Shown here: piece by piece, positions 43,921-54,324 of the stretch
Layout of the letters: each line of letters opens with the position of its first letter
Numbering within the stretch: the stretch's first letter is position 1
Assembly (NCBI GenBank): GCA_031216755.1
Contig: JARUHG010000006.1
Span: 124,001 to 188,000 of the forward strand
Source: Lysobacter arvi
GTDB lineage: Bacteria; Pseudomonadota; Gammaproteobacteria; Xanthomonadales; Xanthomonadaceae
Length of the DNA: 64,000 nucleotides
Direction of reading: 5' to 3'
Translations under genes and position numbers: made by a program
The notes under the pieces: generated by a model
Seen by the model: the letters and a program-made list of their open reading frames with translations, nothing else
Told to the model about the DNA's origin: nothing
Databases searched by the model: none

Positions 43921-45609
43921 TCAGGGATCGAAACCCAGCACCAGCGGATCGTGGTCCGAGCTGCGCCACGGGCCTGCGCCGCCCGCGCGGTAACCCGACG
44001 CGTCCGGCTCGTCGGCGTTGACGTGCCATTCCGCCGCGCCGCGCAGGCGCGCGGCGAAGCCGGGGCTCAGCAGCGCGTGGTCGAGGCGGCCGAGCTGTCC
44101 GTCGTAGACGTAGCTGTAGGGCGCGTGGACGCCGGCGACGGCGAAGGCGTCCTTCCAGCCGGCCTCGCGCAGGGTGCGGACGGGCGATTCCTGCGCGTAG
44201 GCGTTGAGGTCGCCGACGATGAGCGTGCGCGCGCCATACCCGGTGGGATCGGACGCGAGCCACGCATGCAGCTGCTGCGCCGACTCGGTGCGCGTCGCGT
44301 CGTAGCAGGAGGCGCCGTCGTGCCGGTCGCGGTCCGGGCCTTCGGCATCCTTGCAGCCCTTCGACTTGAAGTGGTTGGCGACGACGACGAAGCCCTGCCG
44401 CCTCGCATCGCCCTTGATCGGCGCGAACGCCTGCGCCAGCGGCACGCGGCTGTGCTCGCCGAAGGGGCCGCCTTCCAGCGTCCTGGGTGCACCAAGCGTG
44501 CGCACGCGGTCGGCGCGATAGACCAGCCCCACCCGGATGGGGTTGTCGCCCGGGCCCTGCTTCGCATCGACGAAGCGCCAACGGCCGCCGTCGGCGTTGA
44601 GCGCGCCCACCAGCGCCGCGATGCTGGAATCCGCGCCGTAGCCGTCGTTCTCCAGCTCCATCAGCGCCACGACGTCCGCGTCCAGGCCGTCGATGATCGC
44701 CACGTGTTTGGCGAGCTGCGCGGCGAGTTCCTGCGGCGTCCGCGCGCCGCGCGTCGTGGGGAATCCGCCGCCGCGCCCGTCGCCGTTGAAGAGGTTTTCC
44801 AGGTTGAGCGCGGCCACGCGAAGCGCGCCGGGCACGGTCGGCGCGGCGGGGCGCTCGACCGGGTCGAGCGTCGGCGCCGTGTCCAGATGGAGTGCGACGC
44901 CGTCGTTCGTTTCATCGACCACGCCCACGGCGCCGCCGATGCGGCTGCCGCTGCGGGCCTGCGCCAGACCTTGCGGCCAATCGGCGTGCGCGGCGTCGAG
45001 CCACAGCGTACGGCGCGCATTGGCGTCGACCGCGGACCGATACCCGTCGCTGCCCGGCGCATGGCGTTCGGTCGGCTGCCACAGGCGTTCGTCGAGGCTG
45101 ACCTGCACGCGGCCGCGCTTGCCGAGGTCGCCGCTGTCGGCGAGGAAGACGGCGCCGTCGAGGCGGACGCGCATGCCTTCCAGGCGTTCCCAATCGGTCG
45201 GCGCGCTGGCGAGCGGGAGCGCGGCGACTTCGCCGTGGCCGGTGCGTTCGACCTTCGCCTGCACCAGGGACGTGCGCGTGGCGCGGCCGGACGCCAGTTC
45301 GGCGACCGTGCCTCGCACGAGCACCGCGTCGCCCGGCCGCACGGTCGCCGTCGCATCCTGGACGAAGATCGCGTCGGACGTGCCTTCGTCGCCGTCGCCC
45401 GCGTCCTGCAGGAACCAGCCGCCGTCGCGGACCGCGCTGACGACGCCACGCACCATCACCGCTTCGCCGACGAGGGCGCTGCGATCCGCATGGCCCTGCA
45501 CGGCGCCGATCGCCAGCGCGTCGCGCGCACCGGAGATCGAGGCGCAGCCGACCAGCACGCAGGGCGCCAGCAACAGGGCGGATCGAAGCGGGAAGAGGGG
45601 AAGGATCAT
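43921..45609 (-). CDS. ExeM/NucH-type lipoprotein nuclease (endonuclease/exonuclease/phosphatase family)
   Basis: 562 residues with a lipoprotein signal (LLLAPCVLVGC). The N-terminal half (about 40-260) has OB-like modules of the kind found before the catalytic domain in extracellular nucleases (VMVRGVVSAVRDGGWFLQD and VLVRGTVAELASG). The C-terminal EEP domain shows LNLENLFNGDG, MELENDGYG, VANHFKSKGC, GDLNAYAQESP and SSDHDPLVLGF, so all the metal-binding and catalytic residues seem present. Probably degrades extracellular DNA or RNA for nutrient uptake or biofilm turnover while anchored to the outer membrane. Confidence 0.88.
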   Translation of the reverse strand: MILPLFPLRSALLLAPCVLVGCASISGARDALAIGAVQGHADRSALVGEAVMVRGVVSAVRDGGWFLQDAGDGDEGTSDAIFVQDATATVRPGDAVLVRGTVAELASGRATRTSLVQAKVERTGHGEVAALPLASAPTDWERLEGMRVRLDGAVFLADSGDLGKRGRVQVSLDERLWQPTERHAPGSDGYRSAVDANARRTLWLDAAHADWPQGLAQARSGSRIGGAVGVVDETNDGVALHLDTAPTLDPVERPAAPTVPGALRVAALNLENLFNGDGRGGGFPTTRGARTPQELAAQLAKHVAIIDGLDADVVALMELENDGYGADSSIAALVGALNADGGRWRFVDAKQGPGDNPIRVGLVYRADRVRTLGAPRTLEGGPFGEHSRVPLAQAFAPIKGDARRQGFVVVANHFKSKGCKDAEGPDRDRHDGASCYDATRTESAQQLHAWLASDPTGYGARTLIVGDLNAYAQESPVRTLREAGWKDAFAVAGVHAPYSYVYDGQLGRLDHALLSPGFAARLRGAAEWHVNADEPDASGYRAGGAGPWRSSDHDPLVLGFDP

Positions 45610-45733
45610 GGCGCGCTCGCCGCGGAAGAGGCGCGCATTATCGCGAGCGCGCGTGCCGGGCGGATGTCGCCGGCTTGGCGCGACGAGGCGGGAACGGCCG
45701 CGCGCGCGATGTCCTCGAACCCCGGAAACGACA

Positions 45734-45753
45734 ACGCCGCCCGGAGGCGGCGT
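45734..45753 (-). terminator. Hairpin downstream of cytochrome c gene
   Basis: ACGCCGCC (45734-45741) pairs with GGCGGCGT (45746-45753), loop CGGA. On the minus strand it is followed by a weak T-rich stretch, so it probably ends the cytochrome transcript. Confidence 0.6.
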
Positions 45754-45777
45754 CGTGCGGAGCGGATCGGAGCCCGA

Positions 45778-46335
45778 CTACTTCAGGTTCGCCAGCATCC
45801 AGTCGACCGCGGCGATGACCTGCTCGTCGGTGAGCGCGGGGTTGCCGCCCTTCGGGGGCATCACGCCGGCGGTGCCGGTGAAGCCTTCGATGGCGTGCTT
45901 GTGCAGCGTGTCCTTGCCCTTGGGCAGGCGGGCGGCCCAGTGCGCCTGGTCCAGCGTCGGCGCGCCGCCGGCACCGGAGGTGTGGCAGCCGGTGCACAGG
46001 TTGTTGAAGATCACCGCGCCATCGGTGGTACCGCCATAGGCGACCTGCGAGGCGGCCTTCGCGGCAGCGGCGGCCGCAGCGGCCTGCTGCGCGGCGGCGC
46101 CCGTGCTGCCGGCGTAGACGGCGCCGACCGGGGCGATGCGCTGCTCGGTGCGCTTGGCGACGTCGGGGTTGATCTCGGCCGGGATCTGGCTGTGCACGAA
46201 CATGGCCGCGACGATCAGGCCCAGCGTGACCAGCATCAGGAAGCCGATCACCATCGAGAATTTCTTCAGGAATTCGAGGTCGTAATTGCGCACAAACCCA
46301 CCTATGGCGCGCCCTTGCGGGTCACGCGAAGCCAT
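45778..46335 (-). CDS. Membrane-anchored cytochrome c5-type protein
   Basis: 185 residues. One N-terminal membrane helix (FSMVIGFLMLVTLGLIVAAMFV, about 28-49) is followed by an Ala-rich linker (about 85-100) and a class I c-type haem domain with CTGCH and a distal methionine in GVMPPKGGNPAL. It matches cytochrome c5/CycB-like electron carriers of the respiratory chain, with the haem domain facing the periplasm. The upstream 287 nt holds the tRNA-Arg terminator and presumably its promoter. Confidence 0.9.
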   Translation of the reverse strand: MASRDPQGRAIGGFVRNYDLEFLKKFSMVIGFLMLVTLGLIVAAMFVHSQIPAEINPDVAKRTEQRIAPVGAVYAGSTGAAAQQAAAAAAAAKAASQVAYGGTTDGAVIFNNLCTGCHTSGAGGAPTLDQAHWAARLPKGKDTLHKHAIEGFTGTAGVMPPKGGNPALTDEQVIAAVDWMLANLK

Positions 46336-46518
46336 CGACGATCGACCGCCCCAAGCGGCCGCGCGCCAGTATACGGCCCGCTAGGCTGCTCCACTAGGTT
46401 CAGACTTGGCCGGTCCGGCCACGCGTTCGCGCCGCTTCGACGTCGTCCATCGCCGCGGGGCGGCGGCCGTATGCATCGAAAGGCGCGCAGCGATTGCCCG
46501 ATGCGGGCTCCGAAAAGC

Positions 46519-46546
46519 AAAACGGCAACCGCGAGGCTGCCGTTTT
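46519..46546. terminator. Rho-independent terminator downstream of tRNA-Arg
   Basis: AAAACGGCA (46519-46527) pairs perfectly with TGCCGTTTT (46538-46546) around an 10-nt loop. It lies 77 nt beyond the tRNA 3' end on the minus strand and has T-runs in both directions. Confidence 0.85.
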
Positions 46547-46622
46547 CCCGGTGCATGTGATGCAGGACGTGGTCGCCGCTGCCTCGCACCGCGACCGTGC
46601 CATGACGGCACGGTGCGCAGGA

Positions 46623-46699
46623 TGGCGCGCCCGGAGGGATTCGAACCCCCGACCAATGGCTTCGGAAGCCACTACTCTATCCGGCTGAGCTACGGGCGC
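46623..46699 (-). tRNA. tRNA-Arg (anticodon CCG)
   Basis: 77-nt cloverleaf on the minus strand with CCA encoded at 46625-46623. The acceptor stem GCGCCCG/CGGGCGC is perfect. The anticodon arm GTGGC-TTCCGAA-GCCAT gives anticodon CCG, which reads CGG arginine codons. The T loop TTCGAAT is canonical. CGG is a common codon in this GC-rich genome. No integrase or attachment-site duplication is seen beside it. Confidence 0.96.
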
Positions 46700-46865
46700 C
46701 TGGATGTCCCGTGATACGGCCTGATCGAGCGATCACGTCGCACCGTGCGGGGCTGGCATTCTAGCGGCAAAGCGCGACGGCGTGCGGCCGACGGTTTCGA
46801 TCCGGCCGCGACGACGTCGCCTCCGGCGCCGCTTGGGCTCCCACTTTTCTCGATTTTCCCCCGCA

Positions 46866-47774
46866 ATGAGCTACGAACGCTTCCAAACTCCCGCCGATTC
46901 CCCGTGGAAGACACGGCTGGCGCTCTACTGGCAGCTGGTGCGCGGCGACCGGCCCATCGGCTGGCTGCTGCTGCTCTGGCCGACGTGGTGGGGCCTGTGG
47001 ATCGCCGCCGGCGGCATGCCGCCGCTGTGGACGCTCTTCGTGTTCAGCGCCGGCGTGTGGCTGACGCGTTCGGCCGGCTGCGTGATCAACGACTACGCCG
47101 ATCGCTGGCTCGATCCGCACGTGGAACGGACGAAGAACCGCCCGCTCGCCACCGGCGCGGTGCGCGGACGCGAGGCGCTGGCGCTGTTCGCCGTGCTGAT
47201 GCTGGTCGCGTTCGGGCTCGTGCTGACGTTGAACCGGCTCACGGTGCTGATGAGCTTCGTCGGTGTCGCGCTCGCGGCGAGCTATCCGTATCTCAAGCGC
47301 TATACGCACCTGCCGCAGGTATACCTCGGGCTGTCGTTCGGCTGGGGGATCCCGATGGCGTTCGCGGCGGTGCAGGGCGAGGTGCCCGCGGTCGCGTGGT
47401 TGTTGTATGCGGCCAACATCGTCTGGTCCACGGCTTACGACACCTGGTATGCGATGGTCGATCGCGAGGACGACCTGCGCATGGGGAGCAAATCGACGGC
47501 GATCCTGTTCGGCGAGATGGACCTGATCGCACAGGGCCTCCTGTACGCGCTGTTCTTCGTCGCGCTGGTGTTCGTGGGCCAGCGCGCGGCGATGGGCGCG
47601 TACTACTGGGCCGGCTTGGCGGTCGCCGTGGTGCTGGTGGTTTACGAGTTCGGCATCGCCCGCACGCGCGAGCGGGCCGCGTGTTTCCGCGCGTTCCTGC
47701 ACAACCACTGGGTGGGCCTGGCGATCTTCGTCGGCATCGCCGCCGACTTCGCCCTGCGCGGGCCGGCCGCCTGA
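46866..47774 (+). CDS. ubiA: 4-hydroxybenzoate octaprenyltransferase
   Basis: 302 residues with about eight membrane helices. Both Asp-rich prenyl-diphosphate motifs are intact: NDYADRWLD (about residue 78) and [12 protein letters not shown] (about residue 198). UbiA attaches the polyprenyl chain to 4-hydroxybenzoate in ubiquinone synthesis in the inner membrane. Length and the start MSYERFQTP fit the family. It ends 4 nt from the convergent HdeD-like gene. The partner ubiC is not in the window. Confidence 0.94.
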   Translation: MSYERFQTPADSPWKTRLALYWQLVRGDRPIGWLLLLWPTWWGLWIAAGGMPPLWTLFVFSAGVWLTRSAGCVINDYADRWLDPHVERTKNRPLATGAVRGREALALFAVLMLVAFGLVLTLNRLTVLMSFVGVALAASYPYLKRYTHLPQVYLGLSFGWGIPMAFAAVQGEVPAVAWLLYAANIVWSTAYDTWYAMVDREDDLRMGSKSTAILFGEMDLIAQGLLYALFFVALVFVGQRAAMGAYYWAGLAVAVVLVVYEFGIARTRERAACFRAFLHNHWVGLAIFVGIAADFALRGPAA

Positions 47775-47778
47775 GCGG

Positions 47779-48330
47779 TCAGGCCACGTCGGCGAGCTTG
47801 CGCAGCCGCAGCCCGGCGACGATCTGCAGAACGCCGTAGAACAGCGCGGCCACGCCGATCCACAGTGCGACCGTCACCAGGCCCGCAGCCGGGCGCATCA
47901 AGAACAGCACCGCCAGCACGATGGCGAGCACCCCGCTCAGGGCGATCATCCACTCGCCGGTGATGGCCTTGCGGATCCGGATGGCGAGCACGATGCGGTA
48001 GATGCCGGCGACCAGCAGCCACGCGGCGAGGATCAGCAGAAGCACGCCGGCCGTGGCCACGGGATTCGAGACGGCCAGCACGCCGAACACCAGCGAGGCC
48101 AATGCGTACAGCACGAGCCAGCCCTTCGACACCGAGACGTTGCGGTCGAACAACGCCAGCAGGCTCAACACGCCCTCGGCGATGGCCATCACCCCGAACG
48201 CCCACGCGATCGCCACGGCGGTCTTCGCCGGCCACAGGAAGGCCGCGAGGCCGAACAGCACGCCGACAACGCCATAGAGCACCAGCACCCACCAACTGCG
48301 ACCCATCGTCCGCAACAGACCTGCGTTCAT
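47779..48330 (-). CDS. HdeD/DUF308 family membrane protein
   Basis: 183 residues forming six membrane helices in three similar hairpins, each with a short loop containing a P-A/P-V step (LAAFLWPAKTAVAIAWAFGV, LVFGVLAVSNPVATAGVLLLIL, LAVLFLMRPAAGLVTVALWIGV). This is the DUF308 repeat of HdeD-type acid-resistance membrane proteins. The precise function is unknown; HdeD aids acid tolerance at high cell density in E. coli. Convergent with ubiA. Confidence 0.85.
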   Translation of the reverse strand: MNAGLLRTMGRSWWVLVLYGVVGVLFGLAAFLWPAKTAVAIAWAFGVMAIAEGVLSLLALFDRNVSVSKGWLVLYALASLVFGVLAVSNPVATAGVLLLILAAWLLVAGIYRIVLAIRIRKAITGEWMIALSGVLAIVLAVLFLMRPAAGLVTVALWIGVAALFYGVLQIVAGLRLRKLADVA

Positions 48331-48517
48331 GACGCGCTCCTTGACCCTGAGGTCGGTACCGTGGCCGGGTTGCGGCGGAGCGTGAGCGCCGCGGGGTCGT
48401 CGCCAGGTGAAGGCGGAGTGACGGGGCGGAACACGGCCCCGCGTTCCCCCCAACGGCACTGCCCCGTGGCGCGCGCCGATGGTGCAATCGCGATTCCCAT
48501 TCCTTCCGGAGTCCGCC

Positions 48518-49018
48518 ATGCGCCGCACGTGCCTGTCGCTGGTCCTGTGCCTGCTTGCCCTCGATGCCGCTGCGCAGACGGCGCCCGTGCGCGAGCACTT
48601 CGCGCCGCCCGGCTGGGAGGGCTCGTACCACGGGCTGCACTACACGCCGGTGGTTCGCGTCGGCGATCGCGTGATCGTTTCGGGCATTCCGGCATCGGAA
48701 GGCGAGACCGACGAGGCGAAGATCCGCTGGGCTTTCGAGCAGCTGCGGGCCCATCTGGAAAAGGCGGGCGCAACGATGGAGGACGTCGTCGAGTTGCAGA
48801 GCTTCCACGTCTCTCGCGACCACGACGACTTCCGCAGACGCGTCGAGCCGGTGCTGAAGGTGCATCGCGAGTTCTTCAAGGATCACTACCCCGCATGGAC
48901 GGCGGTGGGCACGACTGCGCTGTTCTCGAAGGATGCGCCCATGGAGATCCGGGCCGAGGCGATCGTCGGTTCCGGCGCGAGGGCGAAGGCGTCGATCCCG
49001 ATGCCCGCGACGAAGTGA
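48518..49018 (+). CDS. Secreted RidA/YjgF-family protein
   Basis: 166 residues. A Sec signal peptide is evident (CLSLVLCLLALDAAAQ), unusual for RidA proteins, which are mostly cytosolic deaminases of reactive enamine/imine intermediates. The RidA core follows (RVGDRVIVSGIPASEGE, AFEQLRAHLEKAGATMEDVVELQSFHV, FKDHYPAWTAVGTTALF). The ATG at 48518 has GGAG upstream and begins the signal peptide. Periplasmic location is inferred. Convergent with comF. Confidence 0.85.
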   Translation: MRRTCLSLVLCLLALDAAAQTAPVREHFAPPGWEGSYHGLHYTPVVRVGDRVIVSGIPASEGETDEAKIRWAFEQLRAHLEKAGATMEDVVELQSFHVSRDHDDFRRRVEPVLKVHREFFKDHYPAWTAVGTTALFSKDAPMEIRAEAIVGSGARAKASIPMPATK

Positions 49019-49049
49019 TGGCGGCACCGGTGCGTGCGGTGCACGGCGA

Positions 49050-49778
49050 TCACGGCACACGCGCGCACACCCACACGTCCACGCGCTGCACGCCCGCGCG
49101 GCGCAGCGCCAGCGCCGCCGACCGTGCCGTCGCGCCGGTCGTCATCACGTCGTCGACCAGCGCCACGTGCGCCGGCAGCGAAGCACGCGTCCGCACTTCG
49201 AACGCCCCGCGCAGGTTGCGGCGTCGGGCGCCCGCGTCGAGGCGGGACTGCGCTGCCGTCGAGCGCACGCGCCGCAGCAGGTCGTCGCGCAGCGGCACGC
49301 CGAGCCGGCGCGCGAGCGGCCGGGCCAGTTCCAACGCCTGGTCGTAGCCGCGCCGTCGCAGGCGCTCCCGGTGCAGCGGGATTGGCGCCAGCGCCTCGGG
49401 CTGTTCCGCGTCGCCGAGGCGGTCGCCCATCAACTCCGACAGCAGCCGCAGGCTGGCGAGGTCGCCGTGAAACTTGGCCCGGGGGAGCAGGCGGTCGACC
49501 GGCGTGCGGTAGACGAATGCCGCTCGGACGAGCGTCTGGGGTGGCGGTCGACGCAGGCAATCGCCGCACAGGTCGGCGCCAACGGCCAACGGCAAGGCGC
49601 ATCGCGTGCATGCGTCCCTCAGCCACGGCAGTTCATCGCGGCAGGTTCGACACAGATCGCCGCCGTTGGCGCCGCGTTCGCTGCAGACCAGGCATCGGCA
49701 CGGCAGCAGGCGAACCAGCGCGCGCGCCGTCCATTCGTAAACTCCGTGCGCTGCAGTTTGGTTGACAGGGTCGGGCAT
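49050..49778 (-). CDS. comF: ComF-family phosphoribosyltransferase-like protein
   Basis: 242 residues. The N-terminal zinc-ribbon region has four cysteine pairs (CRCLVC, CRTC, CTRC, CGDC). The C-terminal type I phosphoribosyltransferase domain has the PRPP loop [18 protein letters not shown]. ComF is needed for DNA uptake in naturally competent bacteria; its enzymatic role is unsettled. Its first 12 or so codons contain the bioB promoter and a BirA-like site, because the two genes start back to back 49 nt apart. Confidence 0.87.
   Translation of the reverse strand: MPDPVNQTAAHGVYEWTARALVRLLPCRCLVCSERGANGGDLCRTCRDELPWLRDACTRCALPLAVGADLCGDCLRRPPPQTLVRAAFVYRTPVDRLLPRAKFHGDLASLRLLSELMGDRLGDAEQPEALAPIPLHRERLRRRGYDQALELARPLARRLGVPLRDDLLRRVRSTAAQSRLDAGARRRNLRGAFEVRTRASLPAHVALVDDVMTTGATARSAALALRRAGVQRVDVWVCARVP
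49735..49768. promoter_or_regulatory. BirA-type operator over the bioB promoter
   Basis: TCGTAAACT (49735-49743) and GGTTGACAG (49760-49768) each match seven of nine positions of the BirA operator halves TTGTAAACC and GGTTTACAA, separated by 16 nt as in the E. coli bio operator. The right half contains TTGACA (49762-49767), a good -35, with CAGACT (49785-49790) 17 nt on as a possible -10 for bioB. Repression by biotinyl-AMP-bound BirA is inferred. The site lies within the 5' coding part of comF. Confidence 0.65.
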
Positions 49779-49827
49779 GGTTTCCAGACTGCCCGGCCTG
49801 TGTCGCCGAAAACATCGGATTCCCGCC

Positions 49828-50871
49828 ATGACCGTTGTCAGCCCGTTGCCTGTCGTCGAGTCGTCCGAACCCCGCCACGACTGGTCCCGTGCCGAGGTCC
49901 GCGCGCTGTTCGACCTGCCGTTCCCGGAACTGCTGCACCGCGCCGCCAGCGTGCATCGGGCGAACTTCGACCCCGCCGAGGTGCAGGTCAGCACGCTGCT
50001 GTCGATCAAGACCGGCGGCTGCCCCGAGGATTGCGGCTACTGCCCGCAGGCCGCGCGCTACCACACCGGCGTGGAAGCCACGAAGCTGATGAGCACCGAA
50101 GCCGTCCTCGAAAAGGCCCGCCAGGCCAAGGCGGCCGGCGCCAGCCGCTTCTGCATGGGCGCGGCGTGGCGATCGCCGAAGGATCGGGATATTCCGAAGG
50201 TCGCCGCGATGATCTCCGAGGTGAAGGCGCTCGGCCTGGAGACCTGCGCCACGCTCGGCATGCTCTCGGCCGACCAGGCGCGCGCGCTCAAGGATGCCGG
50301 GCTGGACTACTACAACCACAATCTCGACACCGCGCCGGAGTTCTACAACCAGATCATCCACACGCGCGAGATGCAGGACCGCCTGGACACGCTCTCGCAC
50401 GTGCGCGACGCGGGCATGAAGACCTGCTGCGGCGGCATCGTCGGCATGGGCGAGCGCCGCGATCAGCGGGCGGGACTGCTGCAGACGCTCGCCAACCTGC
50501 CGGCGCATCCGGATTCGGTGCCGATCAACCGCCTGGTGCAGGTCGAAGGCACCCCGCTGGCCGGTACGGAGCTGCTGGACCCCTTCGAATTCGTGCGTAC
50601 CGTCGCAGTTGCCCGGATCCTGATGCCGCGTTCGATGGTCCGCCTCTCGGCCGGGCGCGAGTCGATGAGCGACGAGCTGCAGGCGCTGTGCTTCCTCGCC
50701 GGCGCCAACTCCATCTTCTACGGCGAGAAATTGCTGACGACCGGTAATCCCGACACCGAGCGCGATATGGCATTGTTCGACCGACTGGGCTTGCGTCCGA
50801 TGCCCGTGGTCGAACAAGGGGAGACCGTCCATGCCGACATCGTCGAAGCGGCGCACCACTGCGCCGCGTGA
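49828..50871 (+). CDS. bioB: Biotin synthase
   Basis: 347 residues. A radical-SAM enzyme that inserts sulfur into dethiobiotin. The 4Fe-4S cluster motif [12 protein letters not shown] (about residue 61) is intact, as are the ligands for the sacrificial 2Fe-2S cluster ([31 protein letters not shown]). ATG 49828 is used; a longer in-frame start overlaps the promoter. It heads a bioB-bioF-ACT-bioH-bioC operon with 18 nt before bioF. bioA and bioD are not in the window. Confidence 0.97.
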   Translation: MTVVSPLPVVESSEPRHDWSRAEVRALFDLPFPELLHRAASVHRANFDPAEVQVSTLLSIKTGGCPEDCGYCPQAARYHTGVEATKLMSTEAVLEKARQAKAAGASRFCMGAAWRSPKDRDIPKVAAMISEVKALGLETCATLGMLSADQARALKDAGLDYYNHNLDTAPEFYNQIIHTREMQDRLDTLSHVRDAGMKTCCGGIVGMGERRDQRAGLLQTLANLPAHPDSVPINRLVQVEGTPLAGTELLDPFEFVRTVAVARILMPRSMVRLSAGRESMSDELQALCFLAGANSIFYGEKLLTTGNPDTERDMALFDRLGLRPMPVVEQGETVHADIVEAAHHCAA

Positions 50872-50889
50872 TGGCCTGCCGGTGCGGCC

Positions 50890-52109
<1,220 letters not shown>

Positions 52110-52113
<4 letters not shown>

Positions 52114-52514
52114 GCGGCGAGCGCGACCTCGCGCGCCTGCTCGCCACGCTGAACGTCACGGCGCGGCCGGGCGAGTTCGCCTTCGTCGCGCGGCCCGCGG
52201 CCGACCCGTCGCTCGCCGCGCTGGCGCTGGCGATGGTCACCGAGGACGAGGGCATCACCTACGTGCTCCCCTGCGAGGTCGCCGACGCGCGCGGCCTGCC
52301 GTACGATTTCCGCGCCGCCTGGCTCACGCTGGGCGTGCATTCGGCGCTGGATGCGGTCGGCCTGACTGCCGCCTTCGCTTCCGCCCTGGCGCGCCGCGGC
52401 ATCGCCTGCAACGTGCTCGCCGGCTTCCACCACGACCATCTGCTGGTGCCGGCCGACCGCCGCGACGATGCGCTGGCCGTGCTGGCCGATCTCGCCCGCG
52501 GCGGCGGTGCGTAA
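52110..52514 (+). CDS. ACT-domain protein embedded in the biotin operon
   Basis: 134 residues, matching the small ACT_7/DUF2241-type proteins (COG3602): tandem ACT-like folds with [23 protein letters not shown] and [40 protein letters not shown] domains usually bind amino acids. The start overlaps the bioF stop (ATGA) and bioH follows 36 nt later, so it is made with the biotin enzymes. No known step of biotin synthesis requires it. It may sense alanine (the BioF substrate) or be a passenger; unknown. Confidence 0.8.
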
Positions 52515-52550
52515 CGACCCGTTCCACTCAATCCCCCATCGGCTGCACCC

Positions 52551-53324
52551 ATGTACATCGAAACGCGCGGGCAGGGTCCCGCGCTGGCACTGATCCACGG
52601 CTGGGCCATGCACGGCGGGTTGTTCGCGCCGCTGGTCGAACGCCTCCAGGACCGCTACACGCTGCACCTGATCGACCTGCCCGGGCACGGCCGCGCGCGC
52701 GACGACGCCACGCCGCTCTCGCCCGAAGCGCTCGCACCCCAGCTGATCGCGCGCGTGCCCGACGCCGTGTGGCTCGGCTGGTCGCTGGGTGGGCAGTTCG
52801 CGCTGCGCGCCGCGCTGGAATTCCCCGAGGACGTGCGCGGCCTGGTGATGATCGCCTCCTCGCCGCGTTTCGTGACCGACGAGGGCTGGCCGCACGGCGT
52901 GAAGCCGAGCCTGTTCGGCGATTTCGGTGAAGCACTGGGCCGCGATTTCCGCGGCACGCTGGAAGGCTTCCTCGCCCTGGAGGCCCTCGGGTCGAGTTAC
53001 GCGCAGGAAGAACTGCGCAACCTCAAGGCGCAGGCGTTCGAGCGCGGTGAACCGGCGGCGCGCGCGTTACAGGACGGACTGGTTTTGCTCGACCGGCTCG
53101 ACCTCCGGGGCGAACTGCCGCAGTTGCGCGTGCCGAGCCTGTGGATTTCCGGGCGCCGCGACCGCCTGATCCCCGCCGGCGCGATGCCTGCCGCCGCGGC
53201 GATGACGCCGGGCGCGCGCAGCGTGGTCATCGCCAACGCCGGCCATGCGCCGTTCCTCGGCGCCGCCGACGAGGTCGCATCCGAGATCGACACGTTCATG
53301 CGCGCGGTGACCGCACCGGCGTGA
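52551..53324 (+). CDS. bioH: Pimeloyl-ACP methyl ester carboxylesterase
   Basis: 257 residues. Alpha/beta hydrolase with the nucleophile in GWSLGGQFAL (about residue 82), acid in SGRRDRLIP and histidine in NAGHAPFLG. The oxyanion loop HGWAMHGGLF matches BioH. It removes the methyl group added by BioC once the pimeloyl chain is complete. It sits next to bioC, which supports BioH rather than a generic hydrolase. Confidence 0.93.
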   Translation: MYIETRGQGPALALIHGWAMHGGLFAPLVERLQDRYTLHLIDLPGHGRARDDATPLSPEALAPQLIARVPDAVWLGWSLGGQFALRAALEFPEDVRGLVMIASSPRFVTDEGWPHGVKPSLFGDFGEALGRDFRGTLEGFLALEALGSSYAQEELRNLKAQAFERGEPAARALQDGLVLLDRLDLRGELPQLRVPSLWISGRRDRLIPAGAMPAAAAMTPGARSVVIANAGHAPFLGAADEVASEIDTFMRAVTAPA

Positions 53325-53360
53325 CCGGCGCGATCGGAACGCCCACCATCACTCCCCCGG

Positions 53361-53380
53361 CCCTCCCCGAGCGGGGAGGG
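53361..53380 (+). promoter_or_regulatory. Hairpin over the bioC ribosome binding region
   Basis: CCCTCCCC (53361-53368) pairs with GGGGAGGG (53373-53380) around GAGC. The right arm is the purine-rich, Shine-Dalgarno-like stretch before the bioC ATG at 53392, so the fold could mask the ribosome site. It also resembles the dispersed CCCTC/GAGGG repeats. Confidence 0.45.
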
Positions 53381-53391
53381 AGAATGCAGAC

Positions 53392-54324
53392 ATGACCGAC
53401 ACCTTCGACCACCGCCAGGTCCGCCGCGCCTTCTCGCGTGCCGCGCACCACTACGACGACGCGTCCGCGCTGCAGCGCGAAGTGGCGTCGCGCCTGATGG
53501 AACAGCTCGACTACCTCGACGATCCGGCGCTCAACCGCGCGCCGCCGCAACTCGTGGTCGATGTCGGCTGCGGCCCCGGCCACGCGAGCGCGGCGATGCA
53601 GAAGCGCTGGCCGAAGGCGCACGTGATCGGCCTCGATCTCGCCCAGCCGATGCTGCGCCAGGCACGGGGCGAAGGCGGCTGGCTGCCGGGCCTGCTGTCG
53701 AACGTGCGCCTGCCCGGCGTCGCGCGCCGTCCCGACTGGCTGTGCGCCGATGCGCGCGCGCTGCCGTTGCGCGACGCCAGCGTCGACATCCTGTTCTCGA
53801 ACCTGTGCCTGCAATGGGTGGAGGATCTGCCCGCGGTGTTCGCCGGATTCCGCCGCGTGCTCAAGCCCGACGGCCTGCTGCTGGTGTCGACCTTCGGGCC
53901 CGACACGCTGCACGAGCTGCGCGAGGCGTTCGCGCAGGCCGACAACGCGCCGCACGTGAGCCCGTTCGCGTCGATCGCGCAGTTCGGCGATGCGCTGATC
54001 GCGGCGGGCTTCAAGAACCCCGTGCTCGACCGCGACGAGTTCGTGCTCGGTCACGACGACCTCGCCGGCCTGATGCGCGAACTGCGCACGCTCGGCGCGA
54101 CCAATGCGATGCACGACCGCCGTCGCAGCCTCACCGGGCGCTCGCGCTTCACGCGCGCGGCGCAGGCGTACGAACCGTGGCGTCGCGATGGCCGCCTGCC
54201 CGCGACGTGGGAAGTGATCTACGCGCACGCATGGGGCCCGGAGCCGGGCACGCCGATCCGCGTCGGCGGGGTGGACGAAGTGCGCGTGCCGGCCCACGGC
54301 ATCCCGGTGCGGAAGCGTTCGTGA
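53392..54324 (+). CDS. bioC: Malonyl-ACP O-methyltransferase
   Basis: 310 residues. SAM-binding motif VDVGCGPGHASAAMQKRWP (about residue 57) and later LFSNLCLQWVEDLPAVFAGFRRVLKPDGLLLVSTFGPDTLHELREAF are diagnostic of BioC. It methylates malonyl-ACP to start pimelate synthesis on the fatty acid machinery; BioH later removes the methyl. The stop overlaps the next gene (GTGA). Confidence 0.95.
   Translation: MTDTFDHRQVRRAFSRAAHHYDDASALQREVASRLMEQLDYLDDPALNRAPPQLVVDVGCGPGHASAAMQKRWPKAHVIGLDLAQPMLRQARGEGGWLPGLLSNVRLPGVARRPDWLCADARALPLRDASVDILFSNLCLQWVEDLPAVFAGFRRVLKPDGLLLVSTFGPDTLHELREAFAQADNAPHVSPFASIAQFGDALIAAGFKNPVLDRDEFVLGHDDLAGLMRELRTLGATNAMHDRRRSLTGRSRFTRAAQAYEPWRRDGRLPATWEVIYAHAWGPEPGTPIRVGGVDEVRVPAHGIPVRKRS

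Noticed and set aside
43921-45609. Toxin or phage-type nuclease
   Set aside because: The lipoprotein signal, OB-like modules and EEP domain fit a housekeeping extracellular nuclease; no immunity gene or phage genes are adjacent.
46623-46699. tRNA-Arg as a genomic island attachment site
   Set aside because: No integrase gene and no duplicated tRNA 3' end are visible nearby; flanking genes are core functions.
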